NCBI RefSeq assembly: GCF_018308945.1
Contig: NZ_CP070501.1
Coordinates: 620,001-684,000 of the forward strand
Direction of reading: 5' to 3'
DNA length: 64,000 nt
Source: Agrococcus sp. Marseille-Q4369
GTDB taxonomy: Bacteria > Actinomycetota > Actinomycetes > Actinomycetales > Microbacteriaceae
The position numbers were made by a program, and so were the translations under genes. Shown in pieces: positions 1 to 8,515 of this stretch. How positions within the stretch are numbered: the stretch's first letter is position 1; each line of letters starts with the position of its first letter. A model generated the notes under the pieces. It was not told the origin of the DNA. It saw only the letters and a program-made list of their open reading frames with translations, and did no database searches.

Positions 1-451
1 AGACCAGCGCTGCGATCGCGACGACGACGACGCTCGGCGCGAGAGCCTCCGCCTGCGCACTGTCGGCGAGCATGCGAGCGAGCGGCGCGTCCGCGTCGAC
101 CGCGGTGCCGTCGACCAGCACCGCGAGCGCGATCGCGGCAGCCGTCAGCACGAAGCCGGAGACCGCGGCGAGGCGCGCTCGAGCGGCGAGCAGCACGGTC
201 GCGAGGGCGGAGACCACGAGCGCGACGACGGCGGACGCCCACGGCAGGCCGGTCGTGAGAACGAGCGCGACCGCAGCGATCACCCAGGCGGCGCCAGCCC
301 ACCCCCAGTCGGGGCCACGCAGCGCGAGGCGCGGTGCTCGCGATGCACCGGCGGTCCGCGTCTCGTCAGCTACGTGCCCCGTGGCGAGCGAACGGGCGCT
401 CAGCGCGAGGTGCCCGAGCCCCATGACGAGCATGATCGCTGCCGCGGTCAC
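1..451 (-). CDS. Membrane protein, SatD partner (partial, runs off left edge)
   Basis: The minus strand is open from a GTG at 449-451 to the window edge, about 150 codons, with no stop. The translation has several hydrophobic stretches rich in Ala, Val and Leu that look like membrane helices, linked by short Arg-containing loops. I do not recognise a catalytic motif. The GTG overlaps the TGA of the SatD-family gene (GTGA), so the two are translationally coupled. SatD-family genes are often followed by a small membrane protein, so this is probably its partner. The C-terminus lies outside the window and the function is unknown. Confidence 0.6.
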   Translation of the reverse strand, partial: MTAAAIMLVMGLGHLALSARSLATGHVADETRTAGASRAPRLALRGPDWGWAGAAWVIAAVALVLTTGLPWASAVVALVVSALATVLLAARARLAAVSGFVLTAAAIALAVLVDGTAVDADAPLARMLADSAQAEALAPSVVVVAIAALV

Positions 452-1083
452 GACCGGGCTCCCTCGAGCTGACGCAGCATCTCGACGACCGCCGCAGCGC
501 CGGAACGGTGCCAGCTCTGCGAGACGGCCGACTGGCGGATGCCCTCAGCCTCGGCGGTGCGCGCTTGCGGCACCTCCTCCAGGCCCGCTAGCGCGATTCG
601 GCGATCCCGCGGCCGCATGCCCGACACGACGTGGTCCCGCAGCAGCAGGAGGCCGCGAACGGCCTTCTCCTCGCTTCCGCCGTCGGGCACGAAGCCCGTC
701 GTCGCACGGCTCCGCCCCGAGCGCTGCGCTTGCTTCACGTGATCGATCGCCTCCCGAGCGCGCCACCAGGCGCTGCCGTCTCGGATGGGGACCGTGCCAG
801 TCGCGTCGACGACGCGGTCCTCGCCGACCCCGATGCCGAAGCGCAGCTCGAGCCCCTCGGGAAGCGACAGCCCGACGACGGTCGTCGCGACGACGGCGTG
901 CTCGACGCTCGCGTAGACCGCCTGGAACTCATCCCCCACGGCCGCATACGCCGGTACCGCCGCCGGAGCGTGAACCTCAGCGCGTTCGAACGCATGCAGC
1001 ACATGCTCCTGCGCCGCGCTGCGGTCAGCCAGGTCCCGGGACCCGACGATGTCGGCGATCACCGCCGCGGATGCTCTAGCCAC
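448..1083 (-). CDS. SatD family protein
   Basis: This 211-residue protein opens with the SatD-type start MARASAAVIADIVGSRD. Central segments (YAAVGDEFQAVY, LRFGIGVGE, DGSAWWRAREAID) resemble the family's nucleotide-cyclase-like fold. The C-terminal 45 residues (EGIRQSAVSQSWHRSG) look like a sigma-region-4-type helix-turn-helix, suggesting a DNA-binding end. Its stop overlaps the start of a membrane protein gene, forming a two-gene operon. SatD proteins are poorly characterised; a DNA-binding regulatory role is inference. Upstream, a perfect 7-base inverted repeat (ATCAGCC-TAC-GGCTGAT, 1144-1160) lies between this gene and the divergent hydrolase and could be an operator. Confidence 0.65.
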   Translation of the reverse strand: MARASAAVIADIVGSRDLADRSAAQEHVLHAFERAEVHAPAAVPAYAAVGDEFQAVYASVEHAVVATTVVGLSLPEGLELRFGIGVGEDRVVDATGTVPIRDGSAWWRAREAIDHVKQAQRSGRSRATTGFVPDGGSEEKAVRGLLLLRDHVVSGMRPRDRRIALAGLEEVPQARTAEAEGIRQSAVSQSWHRSGAAAVVEMLRQLEGARS

Positions 1084-1143
1084 GCAGATAAGTCTACAAC
1101 TGATACCCCCGAACCATCACCTCTCCACTTATATTCTGGACGA

Positions 1144-1160
1144 ATCAGCCTACGGCTGAT
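1144..1160. promoter_or_regulatory. Perfect inverted repeat between divergent genes
   Basis: ATCAGCC and GGCTGAT are separated by TAC. The site lies between the SatD-family gene (start 1083, minus) and the hydrolase (start 1267, plus). Symmetry and position fit an operator or a small hairpin; nothing identifies the binding protein. Confidence 0.3.
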
Positions 1161-1266
1161 CGGCGCCGCTCGCTGACCAGCCCGCACACCGCGCATCCGG
1201 GTCATGCCCAGGTCGGCCGCATGGCGCGTCGGCAGACTGGCGATCGAGCGAGCGATGAGGAGAGTC

Positions 1267-2112
1267 ATGGCAGAGATCAGTGTGAACAAGCGGATGCTCG
1301 GGCTCAAGGACGTGCACGTCCACGTCGAGGAGCACGGCGCAGGGCGACCGGTCGTCCTCATCCACGGCTGGCCGCTCTCGGGCGCCTCATGGGAGGCGCA
1401 GGTGTCCGCCCTCGTCGACGCGGGCTACCGCGTCATCACCTACGACCGCCGTGGCTTCGGCCGGAGCGACAAGCCGAAGACCGGCTACGACTACGACACG
1501 CTCGCCGACGACCTCGCGGGTCTGCTCGACGCGCTCGACCTGCGCGACGTCACGCTCGTCGGCTTCTCGATGGGTGGCGGCGAGGTCGCCCGCTACATCG
1601 CCCGCCACGGCGAGGAGCGGCTGCGCAGCGTCGTCTTCGCCGCCGCGGTGCCGCCGCGCATGATGCGCTCGGCCGACAACCCGGAGGGCCCGCTCACGGC
1701 GGAGCAGGCGGGCGAGATGACGGCGCAGCTCACCGCCGACCGCGAGGCCTTCCTCGACGACTTCACGAAGCAGTTCTTCTCGCCGAACGCCGACGGCAAC
1801 GTGCTCGTGAGCGAGCCGCAGCGGCAGCAAGCGATCGGGCTCGGCCTGCAGGCCGACAAGCTCGCGATGCTCGAGGCGATGCAGTCGTTCGGGCTGGCCG
1901 ACTTCCGCGAGGACCTCACGAAGGTGACCGTGCCGACGCTCGTGCTGCACGGCGACGCCGACGGCATCGTGCCGTTCGAGGGGTCCGGCGCGCGCACGCA
2001 CCGGGCGATCCCCGGGAGCGAGCTCGAGCTCATCGCGGGCGCGCCGCACGGCCTCAACGTGAGCCACGCATCCGAGTTCAACGCCGCGCTGCTGCGCTTC
2101 CTGGAGCGCTGA
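1267..2112 (+). CDS. Alpha/beta-hydrolase, non-heme chloroperoxidase/perhydrolase-like
   Basis: This is a 281-residue alpha/beta-hydrolase of the haloperoxidase/arylesterase type. The start at 1267 is chosen because a purine-rich GAGGAGAG sits just before it; the longer reading frame upstream lacks this. The oxyanion region is IHGWPLSG, the nucleophile elbow is GFSMGG (Ser101), the acid is in HGDAD (Asp232 most likely) and the base is His261 in GAPHG. All triad positions are present, so the enzyme should be active. Substrate is unknown; relatives hydrolyse esters or form peracids without metal. The gene stands alone, convergent with the ABC importer, and shares a terminator hairpin with it. 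Confidence 0.85.
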   Translation: MAEISVNKRMLGLKDVHVHVEEHGAGRPVVLIHGWPLSGASWEAQVSALVDAGYRVITYDRRGFGRSDKPKTGYDYDTLADDLAGLLDALDLRDVTLVGFSMGGGEVARYIARHGEERLRSVVFAAAVPPRMMRSADNPEGPLTAEQAGEMTAQLTADREAFLDDFTKQFFSPNADGNVLVSEPQRQQAIGLGLQADKLAMLEAMQSFGLADFREDLTKVTVPTLVLHGDADGIVPFEGSGARTHRAIPGSELELIAGAPHGLNVSHASEFNAALLRFLER

Positions 2113-2126
2113 GCGCGCCTCAGCGC
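2106..2126. terminator. Bidirectional hairpin over two convergent stop codons
   Basis: GCGCTGAG and CTCAGCGC form a perfect 8-bp stem around CGCGC. Each arm contains one stop codon, that of the hydrolase (2110-2112, plus) and that of the ABC ATPase (2120-2122, minus). No T-tract follows on either side, so efficiency is uncertain. Confidence 0.5.
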
Positions 2127-3196
2127 ACGCGGTGCCCCGTCGAGGGCTCGAACGCGATGACGCTCGACGGGCGCACCGCGAACGCGAGCGCTTCGCCGAT
2201 CGCGGGCCTGCTGCCCTTCGGCAGCCGTGCGGTCCAGCGCGCGCCGTGCCCGGTGCCGTAGACGAACGTGTCGGAGCCCAGCTCCTCGACGAGCTCGACC
2301 TCGATGCGCACGAGGCGCGCATCCGCTCCCGGGTGCGGCACGAGCTCGAGGTCCTCGGGGCGGATGCCGTAGGTCAGCGCGGGCGCGGAGTGCGGGGCGG
2401 CCGGGTGGAACGGCAGGGTGAGGTCGCCCACCCGGGCGCCCTCCGCATCCGACCAGGAGCCCTCGACGAGGTTCATCTGGGGCGAGCCGATGAAGCCCGC
2501 GACGAACAGCGTCTCGGGCTCGTCGTAGAGCTCGCGGGGCGAGCCGACCTGCTCGATGCGGCCCTGGTTCATGACCACCACGCGGTCGCCCATCGTCATC
2601 GCCTCGGTCTGGTCGTGCGTGACGTACACGGTCGTGACGTCGAGCGTGCGCTGCAGCGCCGCGATCTGGCCGCGCGTCTGCACCCGCAGCTTCGCGTCGA
2701 GGTTCGACAGCGGCTCGTCCATCAGGAAGACGGCCGGGCGGCGCACGATCGCGCGGCCCATCGCGACCCGCTGCCGCTGCCCGCCGGAGAGCTCGCGCGG
2801 CTTGCGGTCGAGCAGGTCGCCGAGCTCGAGCAGCTCGGCCGCCTCGGCGACGAGCCGCTGCCGCTCGGCGGCCGGCACCTTCGCGTTCTTCAGCGAGAAC
2901 TCGATGTTGCCGGCCACCGTCATGTGCGGGTAGAGCGCATAGCTCTGGAACACCATGGCAACATCCCGCTGGCTGCCGTCGACGCCCGTGACGTCGCGGT
3001 CGCCGAACGCGATGCGGCCGGAGTCGGGGAACTCGAGTCCCGCGAGCGCGCGCAGCGTCGTCGACTTGCCGCACCCGGAGGGGCCGACGAGCACGAGGAG
3101 CTCGCCGTGCTCGATCTCGAGCTCGATCCCGTCGATCGATGGCCGCGAGGCGCCCGGGTAGGTGAGCGTGACGTCGTGCAGCGAGACGTTGACCAT
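2120..3196 (-). CDS. ugpC: Sugar ABC transporter ATP-binding protein, UgpC/MsmK-like
   Basis: This is the cytoplasmic ATPase (358 aa) that powers carbohydrate uptake. Walker [10 protein letters not shown] is at residues 38-46, the Q-loop at Q84, the signature LSGGQ at 136-140, Walker B VFLMDEP at 156-162, and the switch region follows in YVTHDQ. The C-terminal third matches the TOBE/MalK-type regulatory domain of CUT1 importers. It is the last gene of the four-gene importer operon, 25 bases after the binding-protein gene, with its own strong GGAGGAAG site. In many actinobacteria one such ATPase serves several importers. Assignment to UgpC rather than MalK/MsiK is by similarity of type only. 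Confidence 0.85.
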   Translation of the reverse strand: MVNVSLHDVTLTYPGASRPSIDGIELEIEHGELLVLVGPSGCGKSTTLRALAGLEFPDSGRIAFGDRDVTGVDGSQRDVAMVFQSYALYPHMTVAGNIEFSLKNAKVPAAERQRLVAEAAELLELGDLLDRKPRELSGGQRQRVAMGRAIVRRPAVFLMDEPLSNLDAKLRVQTRGQIAALQRTLDVTTVYVTHDQTEAMTMGDRVVVMNQGRIEQVGSPRELYDEPETLFVAGFIGSPQMNLVEGSWSDAEGARVGDLTLPFHPAAPHSAPALTYGIRPEDLELVPHPGADARLVRIEVELVEELGSDTFVYGTGHGARWTARLPKGSRPAIGEALAFAVRPSSVIAFEPSTGHRVR

Positions 3197-3221
3197 GGTG
3201 TGCTTCCTCCAGCGGTGTGCG

Positions 3222-4568
3222 TCAGCCCTCGAGCTGCGGCTTCAGGTCGTTCTCGTAGAGCCCCTCGAGCTCCGCCTGCATCGAGGCGAGCTCCTGCGCG
3301 ACATCCCCGTCGGTGGTGAGGATGCGCTGCAGGCCGGTCGCGAGCACGAGGTCGCCGCCCGGCAGGAACACGCGCATGTAGTCCTGCGTGCGCGTGCGGG
3401 TGTTGAGCTGGTCGACCGCCACCTGGAAGTTCGGGTTCGCCTCGTAGAGCGAGCTCGCGTCGGCGTCGGCGCGCACCGGCACGTAGCCGGTCTCGGCGGA
3501 GAACGCGACGGTGCTCTCGGCGCTCGTGATGAAGTCGGCGAGCATCGCGGCGGCGAGCTGCTCCTGCGGGCTCGAGGCGGCGGCGATCGCGATCCCGGCG
3601 CCGCCGGTCGGCACCACGAGCTCCTGCTCGACCGGGCCGCCGGGCAGCATCGCGACGCCGACCTCGAAGGTGGCGGCCGCGGTCACGCCGCCGAGCGAGC
3701 CGGTCGAGCCGATGAACTGGCTCGTCGCGCCCGCCGCGAAGTCGTCGGCGGGCGAGTTGCTCGAGACGTTCGCCCACCCGTCCTGCACCGCGTCGCGGGC
3801 GAACTGCACGGCCTCGACGGTGCCGTCGCTCGTGATGAGGCTCGCGTCCCACTCGTCCGACCAGCCGCCGCCGTAGCCCCACACGAGGTTGTTCATCATC
3901 CAGGCCGGGTAGTCCTCGGCGGGCGGGAAGCTGAACGCGGTCTGCGTGATGCCGGCGTCGACGAGCGCCTGCGAGTTCGCCCGCACCTCGTCCCACGTCG
4001 TGGGCGCCTCGGCGATGCCGGCCGCCGCGTAGTGGTCCTTGTTGTAGTAGTAGATCGTCGTCGAGCGCGAGTACGGCACCGCGTAGTGGGCGCCCTCGTA
4101 GAGGTAGTCGTCGAAGAGCGTCGCGTTGTAGGTCGACGCGTCGCCGCCGGCTGCCTCGAGCACGTCGTCGAGGGCCAGGAGCGAGCCGTTCACGTAGTTC
4201 GTGAACCACGTCGCATCCGACATGATGACGAGGTCGCCGACGTCGCCGGAGGTCTGCGCGGTCTGGAAGCGCTGCGACACCTCCTCGTAGTTGGCGCCCG
4301 CGGTGACGATCTCGACCTCGATGCCGGTCTCCTCGGTGAACGCGTCGACGAGCTGCCGCTCGATCTCCTGTGAGCCGCCCGGGTGGTTGGTCCAGAAGGT
4401 GATCGACTCGGCGGGCTCGATCGAGGCCCAGTCGACCTCGGTCGCGGCGTCGGCGGAGCTCGCGCCGACGCTGGGGCCGCAGGCCGTCAGGGCGAGCGCG
4501 GCGACGCCCAGTGCGGCGATCGCGGTGGTGACGCGCCGGGTGCGCGCCGCGGGGATGCTCATGGACAT
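3222..4568 (-). CDS. Carbohydrate ABC transporter substrate-binding lipoprotein
   Basis: This 448-residue extracellular receptor belongs to family 1 solute-binding proteins (UgpB/MalE type). It has a twin-Arg-containing signal peptide and lipobox LTAC, with Cys30 as the predicted lipidated residue. The mature part begins with the family-typical [12 protein letters not shown] and contains [12 protein letters not shown]. The start at 4568 is preceded by AAGGAG; ATG at 4562 is an alternative. It lies between the permease and ATPase genes on the same strand. The ligand cannot be read from sequence: glycerol-3-phosphate, oligosaccharides or other sugars are all possible. Confidence 0.85.
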   Translation of the reverse strand: MSMSIPAARTRRVTTAIAALGVAALALTACGPSVGASSADAATEVDWASIEPAESITFWTNHPGGSQEIERQLVDAFTEETGIEVEIVTAGANYEEVSQRFQTAQTSGDVGDLVIMSDATWFTNYVNGSLLALDDVLEAAGGDASTYNATLFDDYLYEGAHYAVPYSRSTTIYYYNKDHYAAAGIAEAPTTWDEVRANSQALVDAGITQTAFSFPPAEDYPAWMMNNLVWGYGGGWSDEWDASLITSDGTVEAVQFARDAVQDGWANVSSNSPADDFAAGATSQFIGSTGSLGGVTAAATFEVGVAMLPGGPVEQELVVPTGGAGIAIAAASSPQEQLAAAMLADFITSAESTVAFSAETGYVPVRADADASSLYEANPNFQVAVDQLNTRTRTQDYMRVFLPGGDLVLATGLQRILTTDGDVAQELASMQAELEGLYENDLKPQLEG

Positions 4569-4612
4569 GGTGCTCCTTCGGTGGATGAGCGGGTGGTGGT
4601 GGGGAGGAGGCG

Positions 4613-5482
4613 CTACTTGACGGCGCCCTGCGTGAGGCCGCTCACGATGAAGCGCTGCAGGGCGGCGAAGACGACCAGCACGGGCACGATGACGAGCACC
4701 GCGCCGGCCATGAGGTAGCCGTAGCTGCCGGTCTGGCCCTCGATCGACTGGAGGAGGTTGAGGCCGACGGGCAGGGTCATCGTGTCGACGGAGTCGGTGA
4801 TGATGAGCGGCCACATGAAGCTGTTCCACTCGCCGACGATCGTGACGAGCGCGACGGTGGCGATCGTCGGGGCCGAGACCGGCACGATGATGCGCGAGAG
4901 CCGCTTGAGGTGGCCGGCGCCGTCGAGCCGTGCCGCCTCGACCAGGTCCTTCGGCAGCGTCTTGAAGTGCTGACGCAGCAGGAAGGTGCCGAAGGCGGTG
5001 CCGAGCCCGGGGAGGATAATGCCCCAGAGGGTGTTGCGTCCGCCGAGCGCCGAGATCGTCAGGTAGTTCGGCAGCAGTGCGGCCTCCGGCGGCACCATGA
5101 GCGCGACGAGCACCGCGATGAAGACCGCGTCCTTGAAGCGGAAGTCGACGAACACGAGCGCGTACGCGGTCGTGATGGCGAGCAGCACCTTGATGGCCGA
5201 GCCCACGACCGTGACGATCACGCTGTTGCGGAGCACGGTGAGCAGCGGCACGGTGTCGGCGACGTGGCGGTAGTTGTCGAGCGTCGGCTCCTGCGGCCAC
5301 AGCGTCGGCTGCATCGTGATGATCTCCGACGCCGGCTTGAACGACGCGATCGCCATCAGGGCGAGCGGCAGCACGATGACCGCCGTCGCGAGCAGGATCG
5401 GCAAATAGCCGCCCAGGAGCGTCGACGCGAGGTTGCGGCGCGAGAACGCCTGCCGCCAGTCGCTCAGGTGGGTGGAGCTCAT
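4613..5482 (-). CDS. Carbohydrate ABC transporter permease 2 (UgpE/MalG-like)
   Basis: This 289-residue inner-membrane permease has about six hydrophobic segments. The conserved cytoplasmic EAA loop reads DLVEAARLDGAGHLKRLSR, the contact point for the ATPase. It forms a heterodimer with the upstream permease. The ATG at 5482 overlaps the TGA of that gene (ATGA), showing translational coupling, and the binding-protein gene follows 44 bases downstream. Confidence 0.87.
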   Translation of the reverse strand: MSSTHLSDWRQAFSRRNLASTLLGGYLPILLATAVIVLPLALMAIASFKPASEIITMQPTLWPQEPTLDNYRHVADTVPLLTVLRNSVIVTVVGSAIKVLLAITTAYALVFVDFRFKDAVFIAVLVALMVPPEAALLPNYLTISALGGRNTLWGIILPGLGTAFGTFLLRQHFKTLPKDLVEAARLDGAGHLKRLSRIIVPVSAPTIATVALVTIVGEWNSFMWPLIITDSVDTMTLPVGLNLLQSIEGQTGSYGYLMAGAVLVIVPVLVVFAALQRFIVSGLTQGAVK

Positions 5483-6378
5483 GCGTAGTGCACCCGCTTC
5501 TCGACGAACCGCATCTGGAAGGCGGTGATGGCGAAGAGCACGACGAACAGCACGACCGAGATCGCGGCGGCGTAGCCGGCGTTCTGGTACGGCCCGAAGC
5601 CCTGCAGGTAGAGCTCGAAGACGATCGTGTTCGTGCCGTTCCCCGACGGCGTCATGATCTTGAGGATGTCGAACGCCTGCATCGAGCTCAGGATGGTCGT
5701 GACCGTCAGGAAGAAGACCGTCGGCGACAGCAGCGGCAGCGTCAGCTTGACGAAGCGGGTGAGCGCGCCCGCCCGGTCGATCCGCGCCGCCTCGATGAGG
5801 TCCTTCGGGATCGACTGCAGGCCGGCGAGGAAGACGACGGCGCAGAAGCCAACGTTCTTCCAGACGTAGACGATCATCACCATCAGGAGCGCGAGGTCCC
5901 CGTCGAGGTACCACTCGGGCGAGCGAGCGCCGAGAGCGCGGAAGGCGTGGCCGAGCAGCCCCAGCTGCGGGTCGAAGATGAAGTTCCACACCATGCCGAC
6001 CCCGACGCCCGAGAGCACGTAGGGCGAGAAGATCGCCGTCCTGCCGGCGGTGACGCCGGGGATGCGGTGGTTGAGCGCGAGGGCGACGAGGAGCCCGAGC
6101 ACCATGGATGCGACGACGGTGACGAGCGTGAACGTGATCGTCACGCGCCACATCTCGGCGCCCTGCGGCGACGTGAAGAGCCGCACGTAGTTGTCGAAGC
6201 CGGCACTCGTCGCGCTGGTCGAGCCCATCCGCCAGTTGAGCGTCGAGTAGTAGGCGTTGCTCAGCAGCGGGAAGTAGATGAAGGTGCCGATGAGCAGCAG
6301 GTTCGGCCCGGCGAACGCGAGGAAGATCCACGCATCGCGGCGCCGCTGACGGCGGCGATGAGGGTTCTCGACGGGCAC
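5479..6378 (-). CDS. Carbohydrate ABC transporter permease 1 (UgpA/MalF-like)
   Basis: This 299-residue permease starts with a short basic N-terminus followed by about six membrane helices. The EAA loop reads DLIEAARIDRAGALTRFVK. It is the first gene of the importer operon. The start is the only ATG/GTG in the frame near the 5' end (GTG at 6376-6378), although no good ribosome-binding site precedes it. The operon faces away from the NYN-LOTUS gene, and a perfect 8-base inverted repeat 48 bases upstream is a likely operator controlling it. Confidence 0.83.
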   Translation of the reverse strand: MPVENPHRRRQRRRDAWIFLAFAGPNLLLIGTFIYFPLLSNAYYSTLNWRMGSTSATSAGFDNYVRLFTSPQGAEMWRVTITFTLVTVVASMVLGLLVALALNHRIPGVTAGRTAIFSPYVLSGVGVGMVWNFIFDPQLGLLGHAFRALGARSPEWYLDGDLALLMVMIVYVWKNVGFCAVVFLAGLQSIPKDLIEAARIDRAGALTRFVKLTLPLLSPTVFFLTVTTILSSMQAFDILKIMTPSGNGTNTIVFELYLQGFGPYQNAGYAAAISVVLFVVLFAITAFQMRFVEKRVHYA

Positions 6379-6425
6379 CCGCTGAGGCTCGCTGGCCGCG
6401 CTGAATCGTAACTGTCCTCACAGCG

Positions 6426-6446
6426 ACCTGAAGGGGTGCTTCAGGT
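6426..6446. promoter_or_regulatory. Perfect inverted repeat, likely operator of the sugar importer
   Basis: ACCTGAAG and CTTCAGGT flank GGGTG. The site lies in the short space between the importer operon (start 6378, minus) and the NYN-LOTUS gene (start 6524, plus). No repressor gene lies adjacent, so the regulator is elsewhere. The 8-bp arms with a 5-bp spacer do not have the CG centre of a classic LacI site. Confidence 0.5.
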
Positions 6447-6523
6447 GAACTGGACGTTATCTGATCGAACCGCATGCAGCGCCGCCGCGCGGGATCGCTC
6501 GCCGCTCCTGCCATGCTTGCCGC

Positions 6524-7252
6524 GTGGCGCATCCCAACGACCTGCTCGCCGTCCTGATCGACGCCGACAACGTGCCGCCTTCGCGCGCCGCCGCGGTGCT
6601 CGCGGAGGTCGCACGCTTGGGCACCGCCTCCGTGAAGCGCGTCTACGGCGACTGGACCAAGCCGAACCTCGGAGGCTGGAAGAAGGTCGCGAGCGAGCAC
6701 GTCATCCAGCCCATGCAGCAGTTCGCGAACACGGCGGGCAAGAACGCCACCGACAGCGCACTGATCATCGACGCGATGGATCTGCTCTACACGCGCCGGT
6801 TCCAGGGGTTCTGCATCGTCTCCTCCGACAGCGACTTCACGAGGCTCGCCTCGCGCATCCGCGAAGAAGGAGTGACGGTCTACGGCTTCGGCGAGCGCAA
6901 GACCCCCGAAGCCTTCCGCAACGCGTGCGATCGGTTCACCTACTTCGAGGTGCTCGACGTGCGAGACCAGCTCGTCGACGGGAGCGCCGCGGCTGTCGTA
7001 CGCGATCGCGTGCCTGTGGCGCAGCTGCAGGCCGACTCCCGGCTCATCGCACAGCTGCGAGGCAGCGCGGCGACCGCGTCCGGCGAGGATGGCTGGGCGA
7101 ACCTCGCGACCGTCGGATCGCTGCTGCGCAAGCAGCACCCCGATTTCGACTCTCGCAACTGGGGCTATGCGAAGCTCTCCGACTGGTGCGGGCAACGGAG
7201 CTGTTCGCGATCGAGCCACGCGCTGGCGGCGGCCTACAGCTCCAGCCGCTGA
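6524..7252 (+). CDS. NYN domain protein with LOTUS/OST-HTH end, frameshifted
   Basis: The N-terminal 150 residues are a NYN (PIN-like) nuclease domain: AVLIDADN with the first acidic residues, NATDSALIIDAMDLL, and the SSDSDF motif. These proteins are thought to cleave RNA. The C-terminus should be a LOTUS/OST-HTH RNA-binding domain (SLLRKQHPDFDSRNWGYAKLSD). The frame then reads WCGQRSCSRSS to a stop at 7252, whereas the +1-shifted frame reads LVRATELFAIEPRAGGG, the expected LOTUS end, to a stop at 7269. One base therefore seems missing near 7184. The start is GTG at 6524. The gene stands alone, next to the island boundary. Confidence 0.75.
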   Translation: MAHPNDLLAVLIDADNVPPSRAAAVLAEVARLGTASVKRVYGDWTKPNLGGWKKVASEHVIQPMQQFANTAGKNATDSALIIDAMDLLYTRRFQGFCIVSSDSDFTRLASRIREEGVTVYGFGERKTPEAFRNACDRFTYFEVLDVRDQLVDGSAAAVVRDRVPVAQLQADSRLIAQLRGSAATASGEDGWANLATVGSLLRKQHPDFDSRNWGYAKLSDWCGQRSCSRSSHALAAAYSSSR

Positions 7253-7337
7253 AGACGGCGACGAGTTGACTGCACGCGGCGAGGCCTCTCCACCCACACC
7301 GTCGACCCCGACCGCACCTACTGGCGCAACCAAGAAA

Positions 7338-7364
7338 GGAGCCCCGGCCGCTGGCCAGAGCTCC
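7338..7364 (-). terminator. Relict terminator of the original tRNA-Ala locus
   Basis: On the minus strand GGAGC...GGCC-AGC-GGCC...GCTCC is followed by CTTTCTT. It lies downstream of the duplicated tRNA-Ala 3' end (7423-7458) and has no gene of its own reading into it. I infer that it terminated tRNA-Ala transcription before the island separated the two. Confidence 0.4.
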
Positions 7365-7378
7365 TCCCCGATATGAAC

Positions 7379-7417
7379 GATGACGCGGAACATCTATGAA
7401 CGATGTCCCGCGTCATC
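7379..7417. repeat. Inverted repeat next to the island end
   Basis: GATGACGCGG (7379-7388) and CCGCGTCATC (7408-7417) are perfect inverted arms around 19 bases that contain AACATC and GATGT. GAACGATG also occurs twice in direct orientation. Similar GAACGATGTC units occur near IS481-type insertion sequences in related genera; that link is from memory and no transposase is present here. Confidence 0.4.
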
Positions 7418-7422
7418 ACATC

Positions 7423-7458
7423 GTGGATCTGGGGGGGACTCGAACCCCCGACCCCCTG
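7423..7458 (-). repeat. attR-like duplicate of the tRNA-Ala 3' end
   Basis: These 36 bases repeat the 3' part of tRNA-Ala(GGC) at 16616-16650 in the same orientation. The only difference is seven instead of six Gs in one run. The match covers the discriminator side, acceptor 3' strand and T-arm, and stops at the edge of the anticodon stem. Such a duplication marks the far end of an element integrated by a tyrosine recombinase into a tRNA 3' end. Confidence 0.8.
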
Positions 7459-7759
7459 ACGAGCGCAACAGTACCCTTCATGCCCGGATTTCCGCTGTTG
7501 TCATGGTGTTTCGCACGCCACATGTCTACACGCATCACTGGGCATCTACTGGTTTTCCGGGCACAATTCCGGGCACTCGGCGTCACAGACCGCCGACAGC
7601 CCTTGCTCGATCGCCACGACGATTCGAGGACAAGCGGAGAATCAGCGGCGCTCGCCGAGCTCTCCGCCGGTCGTCTCGCGGCGGCGCGCCACAGCCCCCG
7701 ATCGGCGCTTCGCATGGGCTCTCACCGCGGCACGGCATCGTGCAGAGAGCTTCTCGGGC

Positions 7760-8515
7760 CTAGACGGGCACCGAGTGACACCACCCGCTATGGAGCTCGT
7801 CAAGCACTGAACCGTCGCTGACTGCTCGCGCCTGAGCCTTGGTGCGATCGGCTATTGGCACCGGATTCATCCGCGCGTCGTGGGCCGCAGCAAGCCGACC
7901 TGGATAGGCAGAGGGAGTCTCGTAGAATCGCGCGTCACCCAGGAGGCGCTTCACGACCGGCGGGCTCGCGCCGAGTTCGCGAGCGATCTGAGCATGTGAC
8001 AGACCCGTTCGTTGGAAGCTCAGAGCGGCGCGACAGCGATCGATTCGCCCCCTCATGGCAGCAAGCGCTTGATCCGACATGCCGCGTCGCTTCGCGGAGT
8101 CGCTCGGGGCGTTCCCTGCAATGTGTTGCGTCTCTGCCGCCGTGACACCCAACTGCGCTGCGACCTCCGCTGGAGCCGCTCCTTGGGTGGCCAAGGCTCG
8201 AAGTCGCGGCTCCAACAGCGCGGACCGCTGGCTCCTGAGGTGTGTCACTGACACACCCCGCTCTCTTCGCACGCTGTCTACAGTGCTCTTCGCGAGCCCG
8301 ACAAGCCTGGCGATTTCGGCGCTGTCTAAGCCTTGCCTCGCCAGGTCCACGATTCGCGCCTTGCGCTTCTCACGAGCTCTGTCCTCCGCCTCCCGCGCTT
8401 CCCATCGCACCTCCTGCAGGAAGGTGTGCGCATAGAACGGCAGAGCATCGGCGACCGGTCGGGTCGGGATCGCGAGCTGAAGTTCGGGGCGGTTAGCTCT
8501 TAAGACTGCGGGCAT
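7760..8515 (-). CDS. Uncharacterised protein with three helix-turn-helix segments
   Basis: I do not recognise this 251-residue protein. Three stretches look like helix-turn-helix units: residues 54-87 (LDSAEIARLVGLAKSTVDSV), 104-136 (APAEVAAQLGVTAAETQ) and 163-193 (LSHAQIARELGASPPVVKRLL). A charged segment (REAEDRAREKRKARI) before the first could be a helix. The ATG at 8515 is inside the 3' end of the HIRAN gene (16-base overlap), so the two are coupled. The frame stays open further upstream, but that part is antisense-like overlap with the HIRAN gene. A sequence-specific DNA-binding or recombination-directionality role is possible. Nothing catalytic is visible. Confidence 0.6.
   Translation of the reverse strand: MPAVLRANRPELQLAIPTRPVADALPFYAHTFLQEVRWEAREAEDRAREKRKARIVDLARQGLDSAEIARLVGLAKSTVDSVRRERGVSVTHLRSQRSALLEPRLRALATQGAAPAEVAAQLGVTAAETQHIAGNAPSDSAKRRGMSDQALAAMRGRIDRCRAALSFQRTGLSHAQIARELGASPPVVKRLLGDARFYETPSAYPGRLAAAHDARMNPVPIADRTKAQARAVSDGSVLDELHSGWCHSVPV

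Noticed and set aside
72-1079. 335-codon plus-strand frame
   Set aside because: It is antisense to the SatD gene and its membrane partner, with a composition rich in Arg, Ala, Pro and Ser typical of shadow frames.
7416-7715. 99-codon minus-strand frame over the tRNA duplicate
   Set aside because: Its end GSGVRVPPRST is the translation of tRNA 3' sequence, a common artefact. A similar false frame covers tRNA-Ala at 16475-16747.
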